Source: Photobacterium angustum
Lineage (GTDB): Bacteria > Pseudomonadota > Gammaproteobacteria > Enterobacterales > Vibrionaceae
Length of the DNA stretch: 64,000 bases
Direction of reading: 5' to 3'
NCBI RefSeq assembly: GCF_002954615.1
Contig: NZ_MSCJ01000001.1
Location: 620,001-684,000 of the forward strand
The notes under the pieces were generated by a model, which was not told the DNA's origin, made no database searches, and saw nothing but the letters and a program-made list of their open reading frames with translations. Made by a program: the position numbers and the translations under genes. Shown here piece by piece: positions 44,829 to 53,555 of this stretch (the first letter of the stretch is position 1; every line of letters begins with the position of its first letter).

Positions 44829-45188
44829 ATGGCAACAACGATAAATTCTGAGACAATTAAACGCCTTGCTGATGAAGTTGGTGAGGATACCGTGTCATTG
44901 CTATTAAATGTTTTCAGTGATGAATTAGAACAGTATTCAAAGCAATTATCGGCACATCCTTCCGTTGATCAAATTGGTGAAATCAGCCATGCAATAAAAA
45001 GTAGCGCTGCAAGTTTTGGCGCTGACGATTTAGCATTAATGGCACAAGAATGTGAATATCGAGTAAAACAAGGACAAGATGATTGGATGATTGACCATTT
45101 GTCTGAATTTAGACAAATGGTCGAAGGTATGGTGGTTGAATATAAGCAATTAGCAGGAAATAATGAGCTTATCAACCGCATGCTTTAA
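44829..45188 (+). CDS. luxU: quorum-sensing phosphotransfer protein LuxU
   Basis: LuxU is an HPt protein that relays phosphate from hybrid sensor kinases to LuxO. It has 119 residues; His54 in EISHAIKSSAASFGADDLA is the phosphorylated histidine, equivalent to His58 of V. harveyi. The start ATG immediately follows the luxO stop (adjacent bases), so translation is coupled. The last 39 bp overlap the convergent yvcK gene. Confidence 0.96.
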   Translation: MATTINSETIKRLADEVGEDTVSLLLNVFSDELEQYSKQLSAHPSVDQIGEISHAIKSSAASFGADDLALMAQECEYRVKQGQDDWMIDHLSEFRQMVEGMVVEYKQLAGNNELINRML

Positions 45189-46028
45189 CTTATCTCGGTC
45201 ATGCCTCCACTCATGATTACTGGAGGCAAGATCTTCAATTTGCAGGTTAAATTTACTGTTTAAATCTGTATGAAGTTTATCGGTCAAGATTGTGTCTATC
45301 TTGCGACCATTCATTGCTCTTTCGCACCAATGTAACATGGTCTCTAGTGACATTTTCCCTGCTGGACCATGCTCCTTATCAAGGTTAGTAATAAACACGA
45401 TTTGTGCGTTACTGTTTTTTAACGCGATACCTAAATCACGTAACAGTAAGATAGGCATAACGCTTGTTAAGAAACTACCAGGGCCGAGTAATATCAAATC
45501 AGCTTGATTGATTGCGTTTAAAGCTTCTTTTGTTGCCGGCACTGCTGGCTCAAGATAAAGGCGTTTAGGCACTTCTTGTAATTCATCAACACTGGTTTCA
45601 CCATTTATGATCTCGCCACTGTAGGTAATAGCAGCGAGATCTGATGGGTGTTCTGACATTGGAATGATCTGAGTTTCAACATTTAGCATATCTCGGATCA
45701 GATTAATGGCATCAAGTGGACGAATCGAGAGGTTATCTAATGCCGTAAGCATTAAGTTACCTAGATTATGACCATTTAACTCACCATTACCTTTAAAACG
45801 GTATTCAAAAATCATCGAACCAATTGATGGTTCTGTAATTAATTGATTAATACAGTTACGCATATCGCCCCAAGCAATACCGCCTTGGCAAGCTCTAATA
45901 CGACCCGTTGAACCACCATTATCGGTTGTCGCGACAATACCTGTTACTTTTGAACCGTAACAAGAGAGCGAGGATAGGATCCGTCCTAGGCCATGACCGC
46001 CACCGATGGCAACAATATTCTTTTTCAA
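45150..46028 (-). CDS. yvcK: YvcK/YbhK family protein (putative gluconeogenesis factor)
   Basis: A 292-residue CofD-like protein. YvcK binds UDP-sugars in Gram-positive bacteria and is needed on gluconeogenic carbon sources; the E. coli homologue is YbhK. Family signs are VAIGGGHGLGRILSSL, VATTDNGGSTGRIR, GNLMLTALDNLS and LGPGSFLTSVMPILL. The start codon is TTG at 46028 with AAGGCAG upstream; no in-frame ATG is available nearby. Its last 39 bp overlap the end of luxU on the opposite strand, with no terminator between them. Confidence 0.92.
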   Translation of the reverse strand: MKKNIVAIGGGHGLGRILSSLSCYGSKVTGIVATTDNGGSTGRIRACQGGIAWGDMRNCINQLITEPSIGSMIFEYRFKGNGELNGHNLGNLMLTALDNLSIRPLDAINLIRDMLNVETQIIPMSEHPSDLAAITYSGEIINGETSVDELQEVPKRLYLEPAVPATKEALNAINQADLILLGPGSFLTSVMPILLLRDLGIALKNSNAQIVFITNLDKEHGPAGKMSLETMLHWCERAMNGRKIDTILTDKLHTDLNSKFNLQIEDLASSNHEWRHDRDKLKHAVDKLIISC

Positions 46029-46151
46029 TTTATCTGCCTTAAGTATAGTGTTGGCTTTGTTATATTTTTATAAGAAATTAGATTAGCAAATAAAGTATTA
46101 TGTTGCATTTGTTGCTGTGTAAATTACCTGTGATATCTCACATAAAAAAGG

Positions 46152-46727
46152 TTAGTGGCTCGTTTTAATCATGCTCATTAAATAATCGTATGTATTCAAA
46201 CAGGTTGGCTTATTAAGTAAATGCTGCTTATCGACAGTAGGTAACGGTAGTATTTCTAACCAACGTTGACATAGCCAGCTGAGGTTATTGAAGTCTTTGG
46301 ATTTGTAGAGTTCATCAAGATCAGGGAATTTCTCAAACATTTTCTTTAGACGAATCGCAAGTAATTGTTGTTCTTTATTGATTGCGATCTCTTCCCAGCA
46401 GGGTAAAGACGTTGTCTCTCCCCAAAATACACCATCCGTTGTTTGTTTTATCGACTGGATCTTAAAGTTGTTATGACCCGAAACGGTAAGCTTTATTAAC
46501 GGAGAACCTCTTTCTTGATTGAAATCATCAATCGTGACACGAGTACCGATATGAAATAAATGTTGAGCTTCCTTTTTGTCGCTATACATACAGATGCCTA
46601 ATCCATCTGTTGAAGCGAGTGCAGCTTTCAGGGTGGGTGTTTGATCTACTGGTGAGATATAGATTTGCATCCGACCAGAAGGAAGAACATGGCGCTTTTG
46701 AAAAAGTAGCGGTAATACTTTAGCCAT
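46152..46727 (-). CDS. Lon N-terminal (substrate-binding) domain protein
   Basis: A 191-residue protein from ATG 46727, which has GGAG upstream; four further codons upstream are possible. It begins KVLPLLFQKRHVLPSGRMQIYI and contains GTRVTIDDFNQ-type and HNNFKIQSI sequence typical of the stand-alone Lon N-domain (PUA-like) family, without the AAA+ ATPase or protease parts of Lon. Such proteins may bind unfolded peptides, but their role is not established. It is followed by yvcK on the same strand after 123 bp. Confidence 0.8.
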   Translation of the reverse strand: MAKVLPLLFQKRHVLPSGRMQIYISPVDQTPTLKAALASTDGLGICMYSDKKEAQHLFHIGTRVTIDDFNQERGSPLIKLTVSGHNNFKIQSIKQTTDGVFWGETTSLPCWEEIAINKEQQLLAIRLKKMFEKFPDLDELYKSKDFNNLSWLCQRWLEILPLPTVDKQHLLNKPTCLNTYDYLMSMIKTSH

Positions 46728-46864
46728 AATGAACTCCATAGTAAGATTTGCAATGCCTAGTTATATAGACATTGCAAAACTGATGCCGACTAAAAGCTAA
46801 GGCGTTCACATGGCTTTGTCGTTGACTTTATGAGCTTTTTAATCGAAGTACGCCCATTCTTGAC

Positions 46865-46895
46865 TCAATATTAAGTTAATCAGACTTAATATTGA
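46865..46895. repeat. 12-bp perfect inverted repeat after the small unknown gene
   Basis: TCAATATTAAGT (46865-46876) and ACTTAATATTGA (46884-46895) flank a 7-bp loop, 45 bp past the stop of the gene at 46941-47168. The stem is AT-rich with no T run. It could be an operator for the downstream Lon-domain gene or a weak terminator. Confidence 0.55.
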
Positions 46896-46940
46896 TTGCA
46901 GTTTGAAAATCAACATTTGCAAAATCACATTAGTTTAATG

Positions 46941-47168
46941 TCATTTTTGACGCTCAATTATTGATAATGCCGATTCGGTAGGAAGCAGTTCTAAATGGCC
47001 TAACTCATCAAAATACCAACCTTTTATGAGTCCTTTATCACGCATATCTATAAAACCATCAACGACTTGCTGTGCAGCATTTTGTGCTGAGTCTGCATCA
47101 ATACCATCTTCTCGTTGTAAATAGAGTGCGATATCTTCGATTGAAGCCGATTCCATTATATTTGCCAT
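46941..47168 (-). CDS. small acidic protein of unknown function
   Basis: A 75-residue soluble protein beginning MANIMESASIEDIALYLQRE, with AGTGAGGATATT before the ATG. It is acidic, mostly helical, and has a single WYFDELGHLEL turn. I do not recognise the family. It is divergent from moaA and its riboswitch region, and may be cotranscribed with the Lon-domain gene downstream. Confidence 0.75.
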   Translation of the reverse strand: MANIMESASIEDIALYLQREDGIDADSAQNAAQQVVDGFIDMRDKGLIKGWYFDELGHLELLPTESALSIIERQK

Positions 47169-47363
47169 AATATCCTCACTTTTATTGGTAAATTGCGGCT
47201 TAAATTATTAACTAGTATTGTCGTGATCCTACTCGAAAGGTAGAATAGAGACTGTTTTTTTCCAATATTTGTCAAATATGGAAAAACTCTGATACTTTTA
47301 TATTAAGAAATGCTGTTGTGTAATATTCTCTCAAGGAACGATTTGCTTTGCATAACTGCCATA

Positions 47364-47510
47364 ACTCCGAGCATTTTTCACTAAGTTACTAAGCGATGTT
47401 GGACATTAATATATACGTTCAAAAGTTGATAGGTGATTAATGCCAGTGACGATTTGTCACCAGGGTTTATTTAGAAATGAATTGACCTCCCGTATTTGGA
47501 AAGGTGTTCC
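47364..47510 (+). ncRNA. candidate Moco riboswitch upstream of moaA
   Basis: The moaA leader contains ACTCCGAGC (47364-47372), a GTGAC-GATTT-GTCAC hairpin (47446-47460) and GACCTCCCG followed by GGAAAGGTGTTCC just before the GTG start. From memory these are conserved elements of the molybdenum-cofactor RNA motif found upstream of E. coli moaA. The moaA ribosome binding site AAGG lies inside the last stem, which suggests translational repression when cofactor is present. The fold was not computed. Confidence 0.65.
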
Positions 47511-48500
47511 GTGGCGAAACAATTAGAAGATAGTTTCCATCGTAAGTTTTATTACTTGCGACTCTCTGTTACAGATGTCTGTAACTTCAAATGTACCTAT
47601 TGCTTGCCAGATGGCTATCATCCAACAGAAAAGAAAAAACCTTCCTTTTTAACATTGGATGAGATTCAGCGAGTTGCCTCAGCGTTTGCTGAGTGTGGCA
47701 CCAGTAAAATACGTATCACAGGTGGTGAGCCGAGCTTACGTCGTGATTTTACTGATATTATCAAAACGGTAGCTGAAATCCCTGGGATCAATAAAGTAGC
47801 GACAACCACTAATGGTTACCGTATGGCTAAGCACGTCCACGAATGGCGCGATGCTGGCTTAAGGCATATCAATGTGAGTGTTGATAGTCTTGATCCTAAG
47901 ATGTTTTATCAAATTACCGGTGAGAATATGTTCCATCAGGTAATGGATGGTATTGATGCGGCTTTTGATGCCGGCTTTGAGCAAGTTAAAATCAATACGG
48001 TACTTCTTAAAGACCTTAATTCACAAGAACTACCTAAGTTTTTAGAGTGGATTAAAACTCGCCCAATTCAATTACGTTTTATCGAATTGATGCAAACTGG
48101 CGAAATGGATAGTCTTTTTCAAAACCATCACCTTTCAGGGGTGAGTATTCGTAATCATTTGATCGCTAATGGTTGGCTACTGAAAATTAAAGGTAGTAAT
48201 GACGGCCCAGCACAAGTTTTTTGTCACCCCGATTATATGGGCGAAATTGGCTTGATCATGCCTTACGAAAAGAATTTCTGTCAAAGCTGCAACCGTTTAC
48301 GAATTTCTGCGAAAGGCAAATTACATCTTTGTTTGTTTGGTGAACAAGGTGTTGAGTTGCGTGATTTACTGGCAAGTGATGATCAAAAAGAATCATTAAT
48401 TGCACGTATTCAAGCAGGGCTGGGTGAAAAAGCGGTTAGCCATTTCTTGGATGAAGGCAAAACAGGTATGACGCCAAACCTAGCATCCATTGGCGGTTAA
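47511..48500 (+). CDS. moaA: GTP 3',8-cyclase MoaA
   Basis: MoaA is a radical-SAM enzyme that starts molybdenum cofactor synthesis by cyclising GTP, together with MoaC. I use the GTG at 47511 (329 residues, [14 protein letters not shown]), the usual family length; a TTG five codons earlier is less likely. The radical-SAM cysteines are Cys24, Cys28 and Cys31 in CNFKCTYC. The second cluster is in [20 protein letters not shown], and the C-terminal double glycine (ASIGG) needed for activity is present. Confidence 0.96.
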   Translation: MAKQLEDSFHRKFYYLRLSVTDVCNFKCTYCLPDGYHPTEKKKPSFLTLDEIQRVASAFAECGTSKIRITGGEPSLRRDFTDIIKTVAEIPGINKVATTTNGYRMAKHVHEWRDAGLRHINVSVDSLDPKMFYQITGENMFHQVMDGIDAAFDAGFEQVKINTVLLKDLNSQELPKFLEWIKTRPIQLRFIELMQTGEMDSLFQNHHLSGVSIRNHLIANGWLLKIKGSNDGPAQVFCHPDYMGEIGLIMPYEKNFCQSCNRLRISAKGKLHLCLFGEQGVELRDLLASDDQKESLIARIQAGLGEKAVSHFLDEGKTGMTPNLASIGG

Positions 48501-48590
48501 TTCAGTCTACTTTTCCTACTTTTATTGAGCTTAGTTGAGATACATATCTCTACTAGGCTCCGTATCGCTTCGTTGAGGAACGATTAAATA

Positions 48591-49070
48591 ATGAATCAAT
48601 TTACACATATTAATGCATCAGGTGAAGCCAACATGGTTGATGTTTCTGCTAAAGCAGAAACCGTTCGTGAAGCGCGCGCAGAAGCTTTTGTTCACATGGC
48701 AGCCGAAACATTAGAGCTTATTGTGTCAGGTCAGCACCATAAAGGTGATGTGTTCGCAACAGCGCGTATTGCAGGCATTCAAGCGGCGAAAAAAACTTGG
48801 GATCTGATCCCACTTTGTCACCCGTTGCTACTTTCGAAAGTTGAAGTACAGTTAGAAGCTATTCCAGCTGAAAACAAAGTCCGTATTGAATCTTGTTGTA
48901 AGCTAGCGGGTAAGACGGGTGTAGAGATGGAAGCATTAACAGCAGCTTCTGTTGCCGCATTAACGATTTACGATATGTGTAAAGCAGTACAAAAAGATAT
49001 GGTGATTAGCCAAGTGCGTCTGTTAGAAAAAACAGGCGGTAAATCAGGTCACTTTAAGGTAGAAGCATGA
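48591..49070 (+). CDS. moaC: cyclic pyranopterin monophosphate synthase MoaC
   Basis: MoaC rearranges the MoaA product to cyclic pyranopterin monophosphate. The 159 residues include [18 protein letters not shown], the [19 protein letters not shown] helix and [13 protein letters not shown] with the conserved histidine, and [21 protein letters not shown]. Its stop overlaps moaD by four bases. The gene directly follows moaA after 90 bp; a moaB gene, present between these two in E. coli, is missing here. Confidence 0.97.
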   Translation: MNQFTHINASGEANMVDVSAKAETVREARAEAFVHMAAETLELIVSGQHHKGDVFATARIAGIQAAKKTWDLIPLCHPLLLSKVEVQLEAIPAENKVRIESCCKLAGKTGVEMEALTAASVAALTIYDMCKAVQKDMVISQVRLLEKTGGKSGHFKVEA

Positions 49071-49312
49071 TTAAGGTTCTCTTTTTTGCACAAGTTAAAG
49101 AGCTTGTAGGTACTGATAGCCTTGAAGTTGACGCGGTTTACTCTACTGCTGATGCATTGAGAGAGGCATTGGCAACACGTGGTGACAAATGGCAATTGGC
49201 ATTAGAATCAGGCAAGTTACTTGTTGCTGTTAATCAAACTATTTGTTCACTAGATACACCATTAACTGATGGTGACGAAGTAGCATTTTTCCCACCAGTA
49301 ACAGGGGGATAA
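49067..49312 (+). CDS. moaD: molybdopterin synthase sulfur-carrier subunit MoaD
   Basis: An 81-residue ubiquitin-like protein. The C-terminal Gly-Gly (FFPPVTGG) becomes a thiocarboxylate after activation by MoeB, and supplies the sulfur for the dithiolene of molybdopterin. It overlaps moaC by four bases (ATGA) and precedes moaE by three, so the subunits are made together. Confidence 0.96.
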   Translation: MIKVLFFAQVKELVGTDSLEVDAVYSTADALREALATRGDKWQLALESGKLLVAVNQTICSLDTPLTDGDEVAFFPPVTGG

Positions 49313-49315
49313 GTA

Positions 49316-49759
49316 ATGATTTCTGTTCAGTTCGATGATTTCTCTGTTGCTGATGAATATGAAAAATTAGCGGAAGGCACTGAAGCTGGCGCTGTTGTAA
49401 CTTTTATCGGTAAAGTACGTGACTTTAACCAAGGTGATGCCGTAACGGGGCTATCTTTAGAGCATTATCCGGGAATGACGGAAAAATCGCTTCAAGAGAT
49501 AGTTGATCAAGCTCACCAACGTTGGCCATTGCTTAAAACACGTGTCATTCATCGTGTAGGTGATTTGGCATTAGGTGATCAGATTGTGTTTGTGGGCGTA
49601 ACAAGCGCTCACCGCGGTGCTGCTTTTGAAGCGTGTGAGTTCATTATGGACTTTTTGAAAACCCGAGCACCGTTTTGGAAAAAAGAACAAACACCAGAGC
49701 AAAGCCGTTGGGTAGATGCTCGAGAAACGGATACATCAGCCGCTGATCGTTGGAAATAG
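49316..49759 (+). CDS. moaE: molybdopterin synthase catalytic subunit MoaE
   Basis: MoaE joins MoaD to form the heterotetramer that inserts two sulfurs into cyclic pyranopterin monophosphate. The 147 residues show GAVVTFIGKVRDFNQGD, LEHYPGMTEKSLQEI, IHRVGDLALGDQIVFVGV and APFWKKEQT, with the active-site lysines. Last gene of the operon, followed by a strong terminator. Confidence 0.97.
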   Translation: MISVQFDDFSVADEYEKLAEGTEAGAVVTFIGKVRDFNQGDAVTGLSLEHYPGMTEKSLQEIVDQAHQRWPLLKTRVIHRVGDLALGDQIVFVGVTSAHRGAAFEACEFIMDFLKTRAPFWKKEQTPEQSRWVDARETDTSAADRWK

Positions 49760-49774
49760 CGAATGAATAAAAAG

Positions 49775-49803
49775 AAAAGGAGCCGAAAGGCTCCTTTTTT
49801 TTA
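49775..49803 (+). terminator. terminator after moaE
   Basis: AAAAGGAGCC (49775-49784), GAAA loop, GGCTCCTTTT (49789-49798), then Ts. Confidence 0.92.
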
Positions 49804-49829
49804 CTTATAAAACAGTAGATGGTTCTAGG

Positions 49830-49943
49830 TTATTGCGATTGGTTATTCTTCTTGTTCTTATCACGTGTTATCACGCTAGATGGGACGTAATTAGGGCGAA
49901 AACGTGATGGACTTGGGCGTGACGCACAACCTACTGGTCTCAT
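49830..49943 (-). CDS. candidate 37-residue basic small protein
   Basis: On the minus strand an ATG at 49941-49943 opens a 37-codon frame ending in TAA at 49830. The peptide (MRPVGCASRPSPSRFRPNYV onward) is rich in Arg, Ser and Pro, with a Lys/Asn-rich tail, and has no membrane segment. AAAGAG lies 8-10 bases before the ATG. The region between the strong moaE terminator and the next gene is otherwise AT-rich, and the ORF stands out by its more GC-rich codons. I know no function; it might also be a noncoding fragment. Confidence 0.4.
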   Translation of the reverse strand: MRPVGCASRPSPSRFRPNYVPSSVITRDKNKKNNQSQ

Positions 49944-50291
49944 AAAATACTCTTTAAATAGAATTGAAGGGGGTTATTCTTTAATGTTTTTAAAATTAAG
50001 CATAAATACTTTACATTAATAATATTACCCCTCTTTTTTACGTTTTGTATGTGAAATTATGGATAAATATGTCGATATAATAAAACTATCTATCAGTAAA
50101 ATTGTTAATCATTTTTAGTTATTTAAAAAATAAGAAATAAAGTTTTATGACAGATTAGAGGCGAACTGTGTAGATGTGTGCCATATTTTAAGTGCGGTTA
50201 GTTATTAAATAGAAATTAGTTGCTGGTGTTAGACCAAGCAGGACAAGTGGTAGTTGAGGTCTACTGGCATAGCTTGACAGCGGAGGGTTCA
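49944..50291. other. AT-rich intergenic region with no recognised element
   Basis: About 350 bp of very AT-rich DNA between the two small ORFs, presumably with divergent promoters. No operator, repeat or RNA was recognised. Confidence 0.5.
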
Positions 50292-50456
50292 ATGAAGCAC
50301 AGACGCGTATCTAATAAAAAAATGAAACAAATTATGCATGATATAGGCATGACAGATCAGCCAGAGGATGATGAGTCGCAATTGCTATTAGAGCAAAGAG
50401 AACAATCAGTTAATGAAGATAAACAATTGATTAAATTAGATAGCGAAAATAAGTAA
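50292..50456 (+). CDS. small charged protein of unknown function, 54 residues
   Basis: ATG 50292 has GGAGG six bases upstream, a strong ribosome binding site, which decides this start over the upstream TTG frame (50220). The peptide begins MKHRRVSNKKMKQIMHDIGM and ends with an acidic, glutamine-rich helix (DDESQLLLEQREQSVNED). It is followed by a good terminator. No family is recognised. Confidence 0.65.
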   Translation: MKHRRVSNKKMKQIMHDIGMTDQPEDDESQLLLEQREQSVNEDKQLIKLDSENK

Positions 50457-50476
50457 TTCCCCCATAATTTTTGAAC

Positions 50477-50508
50477 AAAAAAGCATCGATAGTATCGGTG
50501 CTTTTTTT
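50477..50508 (+). terminator. terminator after the 54-residue ORF
   Basis: AAAAAAGCATCGAT (50477-50490) pairs with ATCGGTGCTTTTTT (50494-50507), with one G-T pair, and a T run follows. Confidence 0.85.
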
Positions 50509-50906
50509 GTGCGTGAAACAAAAATGTAAATATTATGTTGTGTTTGTGTTTAGTTTTGTAGGTTTTATGATCTGTCGTTTTGGTTTTATTTGAGTTTATT
50601 TACTGCTTTTTAGGTTAATTATTGGTTTTATGTAGTGTTATTTTCTGTTTTTTAAGTGTTTGTAAAAATGAAACGTTAATTACATTGTCATTAATAGTGT
50701 TTAAAACTAATGAATAGTGATCTTCTTAGCATAAAGAAGCTTTCAATTGTTAAAATATGGTAAATATAGTTATGTTCTGGTAACGTTTTGAATAATTCTT
50801 CGGTTTGATTGGATTGTTTTAGGATAAAAACCAGCCAATAAAGCTATCTAGAGTAGCCAAATGAAGAACGTCACGGACGTAATAAACTGATGTATTGGAG
50901 TAATGC
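50509..50906. other. promoter and leader region of oppA
   Basis: About 400 bp, strongly T-rich between 50540 and 50660. A small hairpin CTTCTT / AAGAAG lies near 50723-50738. No known operator or riboswitch was recognised; the long leader could be a target of small RNAs, as for oppA in enteric bacteria (inference). Confidence 0.5.
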
Positions 50907-52538
50907 ATGTACAAGAATAAAATCACTCAAGCACTCATGATGAGTGCAAGTTTTGCCGTAGCCGCCACTTCTTTTTCTTCTTTTGCGGCACAAGTTCCAT
51001 CCGATGTAAAACTTGCTGATAAGCAAGAACTTGTTCGCGGTAATGGAACAGAGCCAGAATCGCTAGATCCTCAAAAAGTATCAGGTGTACCTGAATCAAA
51101 TGTTATTCGTGATTTACTTGAAGGGTTAGTAAACCAAGACAGTAAAGGTAACTTAGTACCAGGTGCCGCTAAGTCGTGGGAAACAGCTGATAATAAAACT
51201 TGGATCTTCCACCTTCGTGAAGATGCAAAATGGTCTAATGGTGATCCTGTTACTGCGGATGATTTTGTTTATACATGGCGCCGTTTAGCGGATCCAAAAA
51301 CAGCATCTCCTTATGCGTCATATATTCAAATGACAACAATGGCAAACGCTGAAGATATTATTGCAGGGAAAAAACCAGCAGATACATTAGGCGTTGAAGC
51401 GGTTGATACACATACTTTAAAAGTAACATTGGATAAACCAGTGTCTTACTTTGCATCAATGCTTGTTCACACTTCAATGAAACCAGTAAACCAAAAAGCG
51501 GTTGAAAAGTTTGGTGATGATTGGACAAAAGTAGGTAACTACGTATCAAACGGTGCTTATAAACTCGATAAGTGGGTCGTTAACGAGCGTATTGTGTTAA
51601 CTCGTAATGAAAATTACTGGGACAACAAAGATACCGTTATTAACAAAGTAACGTTCTTACCGATTGAAAACCAAGTTGCTGCAATGAACCGCTTCTTAGC
51701 GGGTGAGCTAGATATGACGTATGAAATGCCAAACGAGCACTTTAAGCGTCTGCAAAAAGAATATCCACAAGATGTAAAAGTTACGCCATACCTATGTTCG
51801 TACTACTACGAATTTAATATGACGCGTAAACCTTTTGATGATGCAAACGTACGTAAAGCACTGTCATATGCTATTGATCGTGATGTACTGGCGAAATTTA
51901 TCGTAGGTAAAGGTGAAACGCCAGCTTACAACTTTACACCATTGGCAACCAATGGCTTAGATGTTGATATGCCAGAGTACTCGAAGCTAGATCAAAAGCA
52001 ACGTTTAGCGAAAGCAAAAGAGCTATTGAAAGCGGCGGGTTACGACCAAAATAATCCTCTGAAATTTAGCCTGCTTTACAACACATCTGAAAACCACAAG
52101 AAAGTGGCTGTTGCGATAGCTTCAATGTGGAAAAAAGGTTTAGGTGTTACTGCAATGCTAGAAAACCAAGAGTGGAAGAGCTACCTCGACGCTAAACGTC
52201 AAGGTAACTTTGATGTTTCACGTGCCGGCTGGTGTGGTGATTACAATGAAGCATCGACATTCCTAGCTATTATGCATAGTGGTCACTCACAAAACTATCC
52301 GAAATACTCTAGTGTGGCATATGACAAAGCGATCGATGATGCAATTCTAGCAAAATCAGATGCACAGCGAGCGGCTGATTATAAACAGGCAGAAGCGCAA
52401 CTTGCTGCAGATATGCCTATCATGCCTATCTACCACTATGTTAATGCGCGTTTGGTTAACCCTCAATTAGGTGGTTACCCAATGGAAAACCCAGAAGATA
52501 ATATCTACTCAAAAGATATGTACTTCACAGCGAAATAA
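50907..52538 (+). CDS. oppA: oligopeptide ABC transporter, periplasmic binding protein OppA
   Basis: A 543-residue periplasmic receptor of the peptide/nickel-binding (SBP_bac_5) family. The signal peptide (about 1-27) ends near SSFAA. Family signs are LVRGNGTEPESLDPQKVSG, YTWRRLADPKTASPYASYI, FNMTRKPFDDANVRKALSYAIDR and RAGWCGDYNEASTFL. It binds short peptides with little sequence preference and delivers them to OppBC. It is followed by a hairpin that may reduce readthrough into oppBCDF, allowing excess binding protein. Confidence 0.94.
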   Translation: MYKNKITQALMMSASFAVAATSFSSFAAQVPSDVKLADKQELVRGNGTEPESLDPQKVSGVPESNVIRDLLEGLVNQDSKGNLVPGAAKSWETADNKTWIFHLREDAKWSNGDPVTADDFVYTWRRLADPKTASPYASYIQMTTMANAEDIIAGKKPADTLGVEAVDTHTLKVTLDKPVSYFASMLVHTSMKPVNQKAVEKFGDDWTKVGNYVSNGAYKLDKWVVNERIVLTRNENYWDNKDTVINKVTFLPIENQVAAMNRFLAGELDMTYEMPNEHFKRLQKEYPQDVKVTPYLCSYYYEFNMTRKPFDDANVRKALSYAIDRDVLAKFIVGKGETPAYNFTPLATNGLDVDMPEYSKLDQKQRLAKAKELLKAAGYDQNNPLKFSLLYNTSENHKKVAVAIASMWKKGLGVTAMLENQEWKSYLDAKRQGNFDVSRAGWCGDYNEASTFLAIMHSGHSQNYPKYSSVAYDKAIDDAILAKSDAQRAADYKQAEAQLAADMPIMPIYHYVNARLVNPQLGGYPMENPEDNIYSKDMYFTAK

Positions 52539-52564
52539 TTCGCACTAAATAAAAATAATAATAT

Positions 52565-52594
52565 GCAGCCTTCGGGGAATGGAGGCTGCTCTTT
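52565..52594 (+). terminator. attenuator hairpin between oppA and oppB
   Basis: GCAGCCT (52565-52571) pairs with AGGCTGC (52583-52589), followed by TCTTT. The short T run suggests partial termination within the operon. Confidence 0.65.
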
Positions 52595-52621
52595 GCACTC
52601 ACAGCAATTACGGTAGCGTTT

Positions 52622-53542
52622 ATGTTTAAATTCATAGCTAAACGGATTTTAGAAGCCATACCGACACTCTTGGTATTGATCACAATTTCTTTTTTCTTGA
52701 TGCGCTTTGCGCCAGGAAATCCTTTTTCAAGTGATCGTCCACTTCCACCAGAGGTTATGGCAAATATCGAAGCGAAATACGGCTTAGATAAACCAGTTTT
52801 ACAGCAATACACCACCTATCTTGGCAATATTGTCCAAGGTGATTTTGGTCCGTCTTTTAAATACAAAGATTTCACCGTTAACGAGTTGGTGGCAAAAGCC
52901 TTACCTGTTTCGGCAAAAATTGGCTTTTTCGCCTTTATTTTTGCATTAGTGATGGGGGTAGCTGTTGGCACTATTGCAGCATTGAAACAAAATACCTGGC
53001 TCGATTATACCATTATGTCCACTGCGATGGCGGGAGTGGTCATGCCGTCCTTCATTCTCGCACCTGTTCTTATCTACATATTCTCGATTAAGCTGCAGTG
53101 GCTACCTGCGGGTGGTTGGCAAGACGGCTCTACAAAATTTGTGTTGCTACCGATGTTTGGTATGGCGCTTCTCTACGTCGCCACGTTTGCCCGTATTACT
53201 CGTGGTAGCATGATTGAAACGTTAAATAGTAACTTCATTCGTACAGCGCGTGCGAAAGGTTTAAGTTACCCTTATATCGTCATTAAACACGCTTTAAAGC
53301 CTGCACTTCTTCCTGTTGTTTCTTATATGGGACCTGCTTTTGTTGGCATCATCACGGGCTCTGTCGTTATCGAAACCATTTTTGGTTTACCGGGTATTGG
53401 TAAGTTATTCGTTAATGCAGCGTTTAACCGTGACTATTCGTTAGTACTTGGTATTACTATTTTGATTGGTTCATTAACCATCATCTTTAACGCCATTGTG
53501 GATATTGTTCTCGCAACAATTGATCCTAAGATCCGTTACTAA
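52622..53542 (+). CDS. oppB: oligopeptide ABC transporter permease OppB
   Basis: A 306-residue inner membrane permease that starts MFKFIAKRILEAIPTLLVLI, as typical for OppB. The N-terminal TM and FAPGNPFSSDRPLPPEV, and the EAA loop TARAKGLSYPYIVIKHALKPALLP that contacts the ATPases, are intact. It pairs with OppC. Confidence 0.96.
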   Translation: MFKFIAKRILEAIPTLLVLITISFFLMRFAPGNPFSSDRPLPPEVMANIEAKYGLDKPVLQQYTTYLGNIVQGDFGPSFKYKDFTVNELVAKALPVSAKIGFFAFIFALVMGVAVGTIAALKQNTWLDYTIMSTAMAGVVMPSFILAPVLIYIFSIKLQWLPAGGWQDGSTKFVLLPMFGMALLYVATFARITRGSMIETLNSNFIRTARAKGLSYPYIVIKHALKPALLPVVSYMGPAFVGIITGSVVIETIFGLPGIGKLFVNAAFNRDYSLVLGITILIGSLTIIFNAIVDIVLATIDPKIRY

Positions 53543-53555
53543 GAGGCTAATAATT

